Source: Macrothele yani (taxonomy: Eukaryota > Arthropoda > Arachnida > Araneae > Macrothelidae). Taken from it: a DNA stretch of 64,000 nt. The notes under the pieces are model-generated. The model ran no database searches. It was not told the origin of the DNA and was given only the letters and a program-made list of their open reading frames with translations. Position 1 is the first letter of the stretch; each line of letters opens with the position of its first letter. Made by a program: the position numbers and the translations under genes. Below are positions 53,659-63,580 of the stretch, in pieces. The stretch lies in NCBI GenBank assembly GCA_039090855.1, contig CM077028.1, forward strand, positions 66,655,054 to 66,719,053. Direction: 5' to 3'.

Positions 53659-53964
53659 GGGCCGCGGGTGTCCTAGTGGTCAGCGTTCGTGACTGGCACG
53701 AAGAAGACCTCGGGTTCGATTCCAAGTAGATATGAACGCTTGAATCACTAGTCGGATGGCCACGTTAACCCGTCGGGTCCCCGATACTGGCCCTTCCCCG
53801 GTAATAAATAAGGGAGTCTTCCTCCTCCTTTGTACCTCGCTTCCGTGTCACTTTCTTATCGGGCACTCTAGCCCAAATCTCCTAGCTTCCTATTTCTAAG
53901 GGTTGTTTAAAACCTGGAGTCAGACACTCCCTTCCTAAAATCCTCTACATATGATCTGATCTGA
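53659..53964 (+). mobile_element. SINE-C, near-complete, with ~14-bp TSD and (GATCT)n end
   Basis: TSD TCTGAACTGC(G)AATG at 53645-53658 and 53965-53978 (one base different). Head GGGCCGCGGGTGTCCTAGTG, box B GGGTTCGATTCC, core AAATAAGGGAGTCTTCC, ACTTTCTTATCGGGCACTCT and ending ATCTGATCTGATC. A tail of short tandem repeats instead of poly(A) is known for some tRNA-derived SINEs. Confidence 0.92.
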
Positions 53965-54016
53965 TCTGAACTGCAATGCCACTACTTGAGGTTGCGGAGA
54001 TATCTGCATCTATATA

Positions 54017-55236
54017 CACTGAGTGCCCACTTTATTATGACCACCTGACAGTTTTAAGCAAATAAGCTATAGCTGCACGCTGTTGCCGCTAGAGGGCGAG
54101 GCCAATATAAAAAGATAAAGCTTAGTGTTTGCGACAGTAGTAGAAGGGATTTTTGGGTGACGAGATGGGTAAAAAATGCGATTTGATGGACTTTTAACGT
54201 GGGATGATTGTAGGAACTCGGAGCCATAGATCAAGTATCACCGAAACCTCCGCATTCGCGAAATGTTCCAGAGTAGCTGCTGTTAAAGTGTTTAAAGACT
54301 GGACTGTCAGCCAAAAAACTGGGTCTCTACGTGCAACGTGGGGTCGTCATCGACTAGTGACTGCTCGAGCGGAACGGAGAGTGTCCAGACTGGTAACAGA
54401 CAACAAAAGGGCAACAGTGCATCAAATTACAGACCATCTTAATCAAGGATCCCCTCAAATGATCTCTGCACGCACTGTTCGCCGTACACTGCATCGAATG
54501 GGATATGGCAGCCGAAGGCCTGTTCGAACACCTTTGCTGTTTGCAGTTAACAAGAGAAAACGTCTCCAGTTCGCACAGGAGCACAATGATTGGACAGTCG
54601 GTAATTGGAAACAAATTATGTGGTCCGATGAATCACGTTTTCGTTGCACCATGCCGATGGCCGAGTGAGAATTTGTCGGAAACAGCACGAAAGCATGGAC
54701 CCCAAATGCATTGCTACAACTCTTCAAGCTGGTGGAGGCAACGTTATGGTTTGAGGAATGATTTCCTGGCATGCTTTGGGCCCTTTAATTCGTGTTGATC
54801 AACGTCTGACTGGCACATCATATCTAAACATCGTTGCGGACCAAGTGCATCCTGTCATGTGGATGGTTTATCCCAATGGCGATGGCTACTTTCAACAAGA
54901 TAATGTGTCCTGCCATAGTGCTCGTATTGTACAAGATTGGTTTCAGGAACATGCCGGTGAGTTTACTTTGCTTAGGTGGCCCCCACAATCTCCAGATCTC
55001 AACCCCATTGAGAATTTGTGGGATGAAGTTGAACGAGCCATCAGACAGCTGAATCCACAACCCTGCAATCTTGCACTCCTGGAAAGTGCTATTCAACAAG
55101 CATCATCTCAGATTCCACAAACCACCTATCAACATCTGGTGGAGTCCATGCCACGTGGAATCGACGCAGTATTAAAGGCAAAAGTTGGCCCAACGAAGTA
55201 CTGAGGGGGTGGTCATAATAAAGGGGCCACTGAGTG
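54017..55236 (+). mobile_element. Tc1/mariner element, DD36E, sister of 39228-40460
   Basis: 1220 bp between TA at 54015-54016 and 55237-55238. TIRs CACTGAGTGCCCACTTTATT and, flipped, CACTCAGTGGCCCCTTTATT, both followed by ATGACCACC. The 5' UTR has GCCGCTAGAGGGCGAGGC, as in the sister copy's GCCGCCAGAGGGCGAGGC. Right flank is an arm fragment of the 4624-8625 fold-back family. Confidence 0.93.
54164..55204 (+). pseudogene. Tc1-like transposase with two nonsense changes and one frameshift
   Basis: From MGKKCDLMDF the frame hits TAA at a position where the sister copy has Gln. It then runs as 54204-54668: FAKCSRVAAVKVFKDWTVSQ (HTH), RLVTARAERRVSRLVTDNKR, SARTVRRTLHRMGYGSRRPV, IMWSDESRF (first Asp). 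A one-base deletion near 54645 shifts frame; a TGA stands in VMV-stop-GMIS where relatives have Trp. The last part (54758-55204) is intact: GYFQQDNVSCHSARIVQDWF, PPQSPDLNPIENLWDEVERA and the C-terminus GIDAVLKAKVGPTKY. I count 36 residues between the second Asp and the Glu. Confidence 0.92.
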
Positions 55237-55238
55237 TA

Positions 55239-55301
55239 TAAGGTGACTTCAAACATCAAACATTGACTTTCGGTCTATTGGTGTAGAACTTTTGGCCACG
55301 A
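55239..55301 (+). repeat. Solo arm fragment of the CAGTCGTGGCC fold-back family
   Basis: GACTTCAAACATCAAACATT ... TTTTGGCCACGACTG matches the right arm end at 8560-8625. It abuts the right TA of the Tc1 element at 54017-55236. Confidence 0.75.
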
Positions 55302-55661
55302 CTGCATAACCACTTTAGCAAGACTTGCTTGTTCAGAACAATATTTCGATATTTAAAGTTGTGTGCAATGTACCCAACACTGTTAAGTGTCCGATGCTCG
55401 AAAGCTTCTATTTCTCGCCAATTTTCGTTTTGGGTGTAGCTTTAATAAAGGCCGTGTATGGCTGCACTTTCCTTGGGAACAATGTCTGCAATCATTAAAG
55501 AGAAATTTTGCGAATTTGTTTTTATGTGTGGTGAAAGCAATTGGAATGCTCGCGTAGAGGAACAAGTCTTTTCACAGAGGTGGTTTCCTAATGCCAGACG
55601 TCCTGATCACAGGACCATCTGAAATAAAGTTCGTCGATTACATGATACTGGCGGTACACAT

Positions 55662-55831
55662 TGCCTCTCACGAACAGGACGGCCACAACTAGATGACACG
55701 GATGTTCTGGCATACGCGTTTGCACATTATCACCATAGCTCACGGATGCCTCTCACGAACAGGACGGCCACAACTAGATGACACGGATGTTCTGGCATAC
55801 GCGTTTGCACATTATCACCATAGCTCACGGA
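55662..55831. repeat. 85-bp tandem duplication in the DD41D relic
   Basis: TGCCTCTCACGAACAGGACG at 55662 recurs at 55747, with near-perfect identity through the CACCATAGCTCACGG end. It duplicates the linker after the N-terminal HTH. Confidence 0.93.
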
Positions 55832-55900
55832 AAGTTGGTGAGGACAATGGATTGATTCATCAAGAAAACATATTTCTCGTGGATCAATTTATAGACAATA

Positions 55901-56164
55901 GACAGACGAGTCGCAGTTCACACAAAGCGGTGTATTTAACAGTCATAAAGAGCACTATTGGTCATCTGACCATCCGTACTGGACGATAGACAGACGAGTC
56001 GCATTTCACACAAGACGGTGTATTCAACAGTCATAAAGAGCACTAGCGATCATCTGACCATCTGTACTGGACGATAGACATGACGAGCCGTAGTTCACAC
56101 AAGACGGTGTATTCAACAGTCACAAAGAGCACTACCGGTCATCTGACCATCCGTAGTGGACGAC
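55901..56164. repeat. 88-bp triplication of the first catalytic-Asp region
   Basis: GACAGACGAGTCGCAGTTCA-type starts at 55901, 55989 and 56077 (period 88 each). Each unit includes CACACAAGACGGTGTATTCA and TCATAAAGAGCACTA. 88 is not a multiple of three, so the triplication breaks the frame. 56690-57480 after this relic has no recognised feature. Confidence 0.93.
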
Positions 56165-57504
56165 ACGTCATCAAGCCAGGCGGTGGTTCTCCAAATTCTG
56201 ATGTGGCCTGTGGAGTAATTACTTAGTTGTGCTTTCATTTTACCAAGATCACCTGAAGGCTTAACGATATTTGCATCTTCTACGAACGGATGTAGCATTT
56301 TTCTTAGAAACTTTGTTGTTGCAGCTGTTACAAAAATGCGGTACCACCACAACGGGGCACTAGCGAATAATAGGAGTGAACAAGTAATCCAAAAGTAGTT
56401 AGATGGTCTTTTTCGTCAGCACTGGTGGGACACGGAGACCCAGTAGAACCGCTCCCAGGGTCACTACATGCAACTCCTTTGGACTTCTTTTCTTTTCGAG
56501 GCCTCTGAAGTCACAGGTCTATGTAGCATCACCGTTGAATCCTTAAATCTTCAAAGGTTGATCACAGTGGGTAGTGCAACAGTTGATGAGGATATACTGA
56601 ACAGTGTACGGAGGCAGCTGGTTGTTTGAACAGCTTCAGGTGTGCATATTCGCTGATGGTAGAAACTATGGGTGTGCGAACATGTAAGTTCAATTTTGTA
56701 CGCTACAAAGTCTAGATTTATTCATTTATATGTTGTTGCGTTGTCTGAGTTCGTGAAGATGTTGCTTTTTTGCGTTTAGATTATACTGTCGGAGGTTACC
56801 GGGGTTACTTTTTCATCCTCTGTTTCAGGACAAGCTCATTATGTACTACTTTTGCCAGGCTGTACGATTTTGTAATTGACTTACTTGCCCTATCCCCAAA
56901 GGGATGCAAGATAGCCCCTTATCTCCCCTCACTGGGGGCGAGGGGGAAAACATTGTTTCACCATGGAACGCCATAGGGACTTTCTTTATACCTGTACAAA
57001 ATGTATAACTCTAGCTTACATAGTTCTCGAGATACTGGCCCAGTCTCCATGATTTTCCTTACCACCCTGCATAGTTTTAACCATTAACAGTATTATCTAT
57101 GTGCTTTCTGACTTTTCATATGCACAACCTCACCACGTAGCACGTGTTCCCTCCCGATCTGCACTTTAAAAGCCATGCTCTAAAAAAATTAGCATTTTAT
57201 CAGGTTGCAATATTTCATGCATTTTCCGGCTCTTCTGATGCGCTACTTCCCTTAGGAGGCTATAATGCTTTAGATGATTAATGAAAAGTCATGAACTATT
57301 GTTATATTAACCTGCACTTTAACTACGTCTCAGCTTTCACTGTAGACTTAAACAGCAACTTTAAGGCTGTTTTCCTGGATGAGTCTCGGTCGCAGTAGTT
57401 GAAAACTTAATTATGCACGTTCCAAACACTTCCATAATGAAATGCAAGGGTTCGTAAATGAAACAACGTGACTTACAGTTCAATCTCTGTTATCCAGTAG
57501 ATTT

Positions 57505-59517
57505 TCAGCTCGTCTTAGGAGCAGCCGCGCGACCACGGTAACCCATGTAATGAAGTTGTCTGCGACTGGTATGTATACATACTGAGGTTCCAGCATTTTT
57601 ACTCACATGTACACTGAGGTCTTGTGCAGTACTCCGTCGATTAACTGTACCGACTCTCCTGGGGCTTCGACGTCCTCTATCACTGATTTTCTTCGGTCTG
57701 CCGGTACGTTTTGCTGCTTCAGGCACGCCATGTGTCTTATTTAGTAGATCCAACACAGCTGACTTGGGTATGTTTAAACGCCTCTCGGTTTCTCTTATGA
57801 ATAATCCACTAATACATACCTGCCAACTACTAAGGAATGTCCGTAGTTTCTACGGATTTCGTTGTCTGACTACGGAACTACGGACATCGCTGTCGAAACT
57901 ACGGATTCTACGAATTTTCATTTTGTTTAGCTTTTTTCATTTTTCTAGTATTTCGTGATATACGTGTGATTCGTAAGCGGATTCGCAGAATTCCGCTTTT
58001 TTTTTTAGGTCATCGTGTAGATCGTCCTCGAAAGTGGTAGTTAGAGTTTTAAAATTTTCTGAAACGGTTGTTAAATAGAGTGAAAATTTTTGCCGTAATC
58101 GCATTTTTTTTTCACTCGATGTTGCCTTTGTGTCCACTTTTTTTTTGTTAAACATCATTTAATTGCATAAATGTCTGTATTTCAGCTTGAAACTGCAGGC
58201 AACAATTTGCGAAAACGGAACTTAAAACGCTGCGAAATTTTTCCCGTAATCTTCAGGCATGAGATTCCTCCGCGAATTCGAGGAATTCCGCCCTTTCGTT
58301 ATTGTTTTGGTCATTTACAAGATCGATACACAAGTGAAGAGAATATCTTTTTTGGGGGGAGGGGGGAATTTCGCGTCTGAGAACGGAATTCCACTTTTAC
58401 GAAACTTTCGAAAACGGAAGGTCGACGGAATTCAGATTTTTTTCTGTAATCGGAATTTCTTTTTTCTCGCAATGTTGCCTCTGTCCAGTATTATTGCTAA
58501 ATATCATTTTACTGCATAAATATTTGTATTTCAGCTTAAAAATTTTTGGAAAATTTCCAAACTTGGAAGTGGTACGGAGCAAAGAGTTTAGCCGTAATCC
58601 CCCCCCCCCCCCCCCGATGTTTCCACTCTTCTGCATTGTTAAAAATCCCTCATCCCTTAAGTTTTTACATTTAAGCTTGATTAGGGAAGGGTAAATTCCT
58701 TAAAGCGGAAGTTACAAAGTTGGAAAATTTGTAAAAATTGATGCATAGTGTTCAAAAGTGTTATCCTCAAAGTTACACCATTTAGCTAAAATAGTTGAAG
58801 CTTTGATATCATGCGCTCATGGTCCTCAGGCTGAAAGTTTTTTCAGCATGCTAGAAGAAATTGTTATCAGAAGGAATAAAAAACAGAAAAGAAAGAAAAT
58901 TAACAATAAAGAATAGGGAGAGAAAAATATCAGCAGAAAAAAAAAAAAAGCAATGGATGCTGCGCAGCTGCAAGGTCAATAAAAAAAACTAACAGTGGTC
59001 CGCAGTCTTGCTGTGTGTTTTGATTTTTCACCCAGTTAAAGCATCCAGCCTTTTTTTTTTTTTTTTCTTCTTTGGTTTATCTTGTCAAAAATTGCAATTT
59101 TAGAGGCAGTATGATCATATGGTGAGTGAAGGTTCGCATGCTGCACAGTCACTTGCTTGGATTTCCCATCTGTCGAGTGATGTGGAATTCTTAACGCATC
59201 TGACTGATTTTTATTGGTGGAAGTTTCGAACTTAAATCTCGCAATGTTACCTATCATGCCCTTGCCAGCAGAGGAATCATCTTTGCGTTTCACATGAGTT
59301 AAGTTTGCTTCATTAGAGTCCTTGTTTGTTGTAACGTTTTGTTGTGGTGCGCATTTCTTTTTCACAAAGAGATGAATCGTTTCATAAAAAAGTCTATGTA
59401 TGCCGCGCAATAATACTAATTACTACTGACAAAGCTCTACCCAATGTTGGCAGGTATGCTAATATAACACCCAACAATCTTTCCTTTCTCAAAGTGAGTT
59501 CTCTCCCGCCGCGCCAT
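57505..59517 (-). pseudogene. Tc1-like transposase N-terminal part, split by a 1.64-kb insertion
   Basis: The ATG at 59517 (minus) opens MARRERTHFEKGKIVGCYIS. After the insertion is removed with one copy of the 6-bp TSD, the frame continues GLFIRETERRLNIPKSAVLD and LLNKTHGVPEAAKRTGRPKK, then TAQDLSVHVSKNAGTSVCIH and RQLHYMGYRGRAAAPKT near 57510. This is the complete bipartite DNA-binding region of a Tc1 transposase. The catalytic half is missing. The pre-insertion frame was open, so the host copy was comparatively young when hit. Confidence 0.88.
57815..59458 (+). mobile_element. DNA transposon with CATACCTGCCAAC TIRs and exact 6-bp TSD
   Basis: 13-bp perfect TIRs (57815-57827 and 59446-59458) and CTAATA on each side (57809-57814, 59459-59464). 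Subterminal ACTACGGA/TCCGTAGT words follow the left end. The interior contains CGGAATTCC-type units (58140-58690), a C-run (58600-58615), and near 58750-58900 a short coding-like stretch, SKLHHLAKIVEALISCAHGP then QAESFFSMLEEIV, resembling the C-terminal dimerisation segment of hAT-like transposases. 59036-59410 (minus, 124 codons) is unrecognised. A 6-bp TSD is unusual for hAT, so superfamily stays open. Confidence 0.85.
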
Positions 59518-59519
59518 TT

Positions 59520-60273
59520 TCACTCAACCTCACAGTGCGATATGATTGCGGTCAGCTGCAGGCTTCTTATTATACCGTTTGCAGATGTACCACGCAGCGG
59601 ATCTGTTAATTTGCTTTTGAAGGGGTGTTAAGTGACTTTTGTCAGTATAGTTTATATGACATGCCCGCAGGGCCTTGAGAATGGATTGAAAGAACACAAG
59701 GGCTTACACCTCACGTATGGAACTGTGAACTACAGAAATCGTGGATAACCAAACGTTTTCATGAAAATAACTATACATTTCTATTTGAAGAAGCTAAACT
59801 TATCAATGGATTCAAACACTATATTTAATATTTCAGGAACTTTTCATATGTATCGAATTCTTTGCAACTAATCAACGACACGGAATCCACTCCATTTTTA
59901 TGCAAACACTGTAGATGATCTCACAGATATTTGAATATTTGTGTGCCATTCGTCCTGAAAAAGTTGGGCCAAAGCTCATAGAAACCTTGGTCGCCAAAAA
60001 CAAAATAAAATGTCTTTTGACTAAATGTTGTTTTCTTCAACCTTATAACGTAATATCTTTACTGTAGTAGTTCATTACCTCAGAGAACGCATTGACATTG
60101 CTGTTTACTTCTACGTTTTTAACTAGTAAAAAAAAACAGATTTTATATCAGCTCTATCTGACAACTAGCCGGCACAGTCTCCATTGTACACACTTAAAAT
60201 GGACATATGTACTCAATTTTATCATTTACAAAAATAAAAGAAGCATCAATTGTAAAAAGTTTTGTGGACTTAC
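59520..60273. other. No gene recognised; would be intron 3' of the candidate exon
   Basis: 59520-59640 may be 5' sequence of the split Tc1 copy. The remainder to 60273 is AT-rich and has no recognisable exon on the minus strand. If the exon at 60274 is real, this is its downstream intron. Confidence 0.4.
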
Positions 60274-60465
60274 ATTTCGTCCTGGAACTTGTGAAATGCC
60301 ATACAAAGTCAACAAGGGTGCCAAATTTCCAAGGAAATTAATTATATCCTCACAATCTGCTTCATAAGCTACTCCAGTCATGCAAATAACGTTGCGGTAC
60401 GGTCCAGAATGATGTCGATAAGGATAGTGCGAAGGTCTTGGGTAGTTCCAATGATATCCACCATC
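60274..60465 (-). CDS. Candidate host exon: start of an RRM (RNA-binding) domain
   Basis: A 192-bp, 64-codon stretch with canonical splice signals on the minus strand: acceptor TTTCTTTCCAG before GATGGT and donor AAT|GTAAGT. It is phase 0 at both ends. The peptide begins DGGYHWNYPRPSHYPYRHHS (a Tyr/His/Pro-rich linker) and continues RNVICMTGVAYEADCEDIIN with FLGNLA, which fits RRM strand 1 and helix 1, then TLYGISQVPGRN, fitting strand 2. The pattern is nearest to the quasi-RRMs of ESRP/fusilli and hnRNP F/H proteins (VRMRGLPY...DIxxFL), but I cannot assign a family. An RRM interrupted at this point would need a downstream exon with the RNP1-like half, which I do not see in the window. No transposon motif is present in it. 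Confidence 0.55.
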
Positions 60466-60772
60466 CTGGAAAGAAATCAGAGTTGAAGGATTTACCATAA
60501 ACTAATGAGTCTTCTGGAAAAAGTAATGAGGCAAATACGAAATAACTACAAGACTTCAAACTGCGACAAAAATATGTAAATATCTAGCAACGCGATAATA
60601 TGATCACGGAGCCGGTGATTGTTTAACTACACTTACTGGTTAAACATCAGAGACAGGGGAGATAGGCAGTTGACATCGGCATCTCCGCGCAGAGTGGAAC
60701 AAGCACAAAACAAACGCAGCATTAAACAGGCGGACAGCAAGGCTTCCCAACAGTGTATCGCAATTGACGAAC

Positions 60773-60860
60773 ATGGGTAAACGTGGTAATCTGAGCAACT
60801 TTAGTCGCGGACGCATTGTCGGCGCATGACAGATGGGTCATTCTATCGCCCGAGTGGTAA
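60773..60860 (+). pseudogene. Tc1-like transposase N-terminal stub
   Basis: ATG at 60773 opens MGKRGNLSNFSRGRIVGA, then a TGA, then QMGHSIARVV. This is the first HTH of the DD36E group (compare MGKKCDLMNFQRGMIVGALR at 40311). It stops after ~29 codons where the GGGTCGGGCC repeat begins. Confidence 0.75.
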
Positions 60861-60861
60861 G

Positions 60862-60960
60862 AAGTAGAGGTCTGCACGGGCTCGGGCCGGGTCGGGCCTT
60901 TGCTCAGTTCTATGTTCGGAAAACGGGTCGGGTCGGGCCGGGCTTTCAATATTTAATCTA
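60862..60960. repeat. GC-rich GGGCCGGGTCGGGCC repeat, possible MITE end
   Basis: AGAGGTCTGCACGGGCTCGG is followed by GGTCGGGCC-type words (60885-60940). The AGRGGTCTGCACGGG start resembles the ends of hAT-type MITEs in other animals. The opposite end was not found. 60961-61190 holds a T-run (60985-61010) and nothing else recognised. Confidence 0.5.
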
Positions 60961-61190
60961 AAACAGACACGGGCATAGCAGGGTTTTTTTTTTGTTTGTT
61001 TGTTTTTTCTATGAGCAAAACAATCGCTGTACGGTGTCTTTCTCGTTTGGAAAACTCGCAACATACAGCAGCAGGAAAGATTGAATAATTTCCACTGATA
61101 GAAAAAATAAAAGTTTTACGACATCCACCCCTCCTACAAAACAATTGGAGTGGGTCTGATCCCTTAGTTTTTCAATGGGAATGTGGTCCC

Positions 61191-61218
61191 TTCTCTCTCT
61201 CTCTCTCTCTCTCTCTCT
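61191..61218. repeat. (CT)n microsatellite
   Basis: About 14 CT units. Confidence 0.95.
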
Positions 61219-61321
61219 TTAACTTCTACATTTCTCTCATGCTCAGGGCAGGCTATTAACTGCAGCTTTTCTAAACTGTGTCACCCGCTCGCAGACCAGG
61301 GCTGTCGCAGTAGATCTTTTT

Positions 61322-63580
61322 AGCACGTCTTTTGTAAAAAGATCGTGCTTCTGTTATCGGTTTGTCCGTCCGTCTGTACCCATGATATCTCTGCAACTAT
61401 TAGTCCGATTTGAAAAATTCTTTTTGCATTCGTAAGCTTGAATTACGTGAATATTGATCCTTCATTTCGTTGTTGTTTTTTTACGATGTACAATTTTGCC
61501 GCTAGAGAGGCGTAAATGCAGATGATGTCGAATCCAAAATTACGTTTTAATCCACATATTTGCTTCTAAACATACGATTGAAAAAATGATTTTATCTTTC
61601 GATTCCATTTATGTCGAAGAGTGTTTTAGATATAGTTTCCTTCTCCTAAAACTCCTTCTCCTAAAACTCTTCTCCTAAAACTCCGATTTCAAATTTTTTT
61701 TTCAGCGGATACATCTCTTTATGTAAAATATTTTGCATATAATTGCGAATTTTTGGTTAAGAACGATTTGGCCACCAGGGGGCGTAAGTGTTAATATTTG
61801 CTTCTGATGTATTTGCCATAAAATCTGAGCTTCTAAAATATCGATTGAAAAAATTCTTTCATGGACTGATGCCACTCACATCGATGAACCTTTTCGGAAT
61901 ATTTTCTTCCTAAATTATCCCACAGTTTCTCCGCCAGGGGGCGTAGATGTATATCTTATTTTTGTCAATATCTCTTCTAGGAGTCCGATTTAAAAAATTC
62001 CTTCTTTGTTGGATAGTGTTTTCCGTGTGACATGTTTTTCATATAATTTCAAAATTTTCAAGTAATTCATAGACTTTCCGGTAGGGGGCGTAAAGGTAAA
62101 TTGCGTTTCTCCCTATATCTCTGCTTCTAAATCTCCGATTTGAAAAATTCTTTCTGCACCGGATACAGCTCCTGATGGGAAATCGTTTGCACATAATCTC
62201 TAATTTTTGTAAAAAAAATGGTTTGGCCACCAGGGGGCGTAAATCTTAATTTTCGCTTCTGATGTATTTGCAGCAAAATATGAGCTTCTAAATTTTCGAT
62301 TAAAAAAAAACGTCGTTTGTAGACCGATACTATTCATGTCGACAAACCTTTTAGGAACATTTTCTTCTTAAAATAGTGCGTGGTTTCTACGCCAGGGGGC
62401 GTAGACGTATATCTTATTTCTATCAATATCTCTACTTCTGAGTTTTCGATTTGAAAAATTCCTTCTTTGTTGGATTGTGTTTCTAGTGGGACATGTTTTT
62501 CCTATAAATTCAAAATTTTCAAGTAATTCATAGACATTCCGCTAGGGAGTGTAAAGCTAAATTGCGTTTCTCCCTATATCTTTGCTTCTAAACCTCCGAT
62601 TTGAAAAATTCTTTCTGCACTGGATACAGCTCTTGGTGGGAAATCGTTTGCAGATGATTTGTAATTTTTGTAAAAAAAATGGTATGGCCACCAGGTGGCG
62701 TAAGTCTTAATTTCCGCTTCTGATGCATTTTCGCAGCAAAATATGAGCTTCTAAAATCTCGATTGAAAAAAAAAATCTTTTGTTGGCCGATGCTACTCAC
62801 GTCGACAAGCCTTTTAGGTACACTTTCTTCTTGAAATAATGCATGGTCTCTACGCCAGGGGCGATGTATATCTTATTTTTGTCAATATCTCTACTTCTAA
62901 ATGTCCAATTTGAAAAATTCCTTCGTTGTTGGATAGTGTTTCGGATGCGAAATGTTTTTCCTATAAATTCAAAATTTTCACGTAAGTCATTTAAGACTTT
63001 CCGCCAGGGCGCATAAAGGTAAATTGCGTTTTCTGTTCCTAAAACTCCGATTTGAAAAATTTCTTCCTGTATCGCATACAAGACCTGATGGAAAATATTT
63101 TTCACATAATTTCTAATGTTTTGTAAAGAATGGTTGTTCCACCAGGGGTTATAAGTGTTAATTTCTGCTTCTGATGTATTTGTAGCAAAATCTGGGCTCC
63201 TGGAAAATCGACTAAATTTTTTTTTCTTGGACCGATAATCATGCATTATTTTAGGAAGAAAGTATTCGCAAAAGGATAAACCTTTTGCGAATACTTTCTT
63301 CCTAAAATAATGCATGATTTTCCCACCAGAGGACGTAAAGTCACATCTTATTTTTGTCAGTAACTCTGTTTCTAAGAGTGCGTAAGCTCAAGATTCCGTT
63401 TACACCAATATCTGATGGATTAAAGACTCGATTGAAAAACTTCTTTCTTCCGTCAGAAACTATTGTTTTCCATACCAGTTCCATTGCCTTTGAATAGCTT
63501 TGATAAATTTAATTTGCGTCAGAACGGATTCAAAAGACGTGCTTATTACACCCGAAAATTCGGTGTCATCTTTCTTGGTT
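61322..63580 (+). repeat. CTCF-like-core tandem array element, copy 3
   Basis: Starts AGCACGTCTTTTGTAAAAAG and ends CAAAAGACGTGCTTATTACA with ACCCGAAAATTCGGTGT, like copy 1. Cores: 61772 CCACCAGGGGGCG, 61931 CCGCCAGGGGGCG, 62078 CCGGTAGGGGGCG, 62227 CCACCAGGGGGCG, 62390 CGCCAGGGGGCG and 62688 CCACCAGGTGGCG, plus decayed ones near 61498, 62540, 62853, 63001, 63141 and 63325. The A-B-C order matches copy 1 for several units in a row, so the multimer was copied as a whole. The 172-codon minus frame at 62797-63315 is a repeat shadow. Confidence 0.88.
63237..63319. repeat. Perfect 39-bp palindrome with 5-bp spacer
   Basis: Arms 63237-63275 and 63281-63319 are exact inverses (outer word AATCATGCATTATTTTAGG), spacer ATAAA. 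The right arm is the normal array sequence (as at 8115-8140); the left arm is an inverted copy replacing the usual TACCGCTCATATCG region, so it arose by a local inverted duplication. Confidence 0.95.

Larger units (their letters stand above)
55440..56680 (+). pseudogene. Decayed DD41D-type transposase with two internal tandem amplifications
   Basis: N-terminal HTH FVFMCGESNWNARVEEQVFS and RWFPNARRPDHRT, linker HDTGGTHCLSRTGRPQLDDT, then the first catalytic region (DESQFTQDGVFNSH-like, in triplicate), LSFYQDHLKA and LHLLRTDVAFFLETLLLQLL. The second catalytic block is MRYHHNGALAN, where the Asp is Asn. Afterwards QHWWDTETQ (in place of GRWIGRGGP) and PLDFFSF-like sequence appear before 56530. 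Same transposase group as 27550-28470, but a different copy and orientation. Many frame breaks. Confidence 0.78.

Noticed and set aside
56880..56960. Possible regulatory GC island (CCCCTCACTGGGGGCGAGGGGG)
   Set aside because: Short, single, no gene next to it; it resembles a weak palindrome only.
59036..59410. 124-codon Lys/Asn-rich minus frame in the CATACCTGCCAAC element
   Set aside because: It could be part of a transposase, but no motif is visible; the run of Lys at its end comes from a T-run. Left as unrecognised within the element.
60622..60720. A second exon upstream of the candidate RRM exon, ending at a GTAAGTG donor near 60630
   Set aside because: The frame that would join in phase 0 contains a stop, and the other phases do not match the next exon.
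62797..63315. 172-codon minus-strand open frame
   Set aside because: It lies wholly in the CTCF-like array, and the peptide repeats because the DNA repeats. The same regions in copies 1 and 2 are not open.
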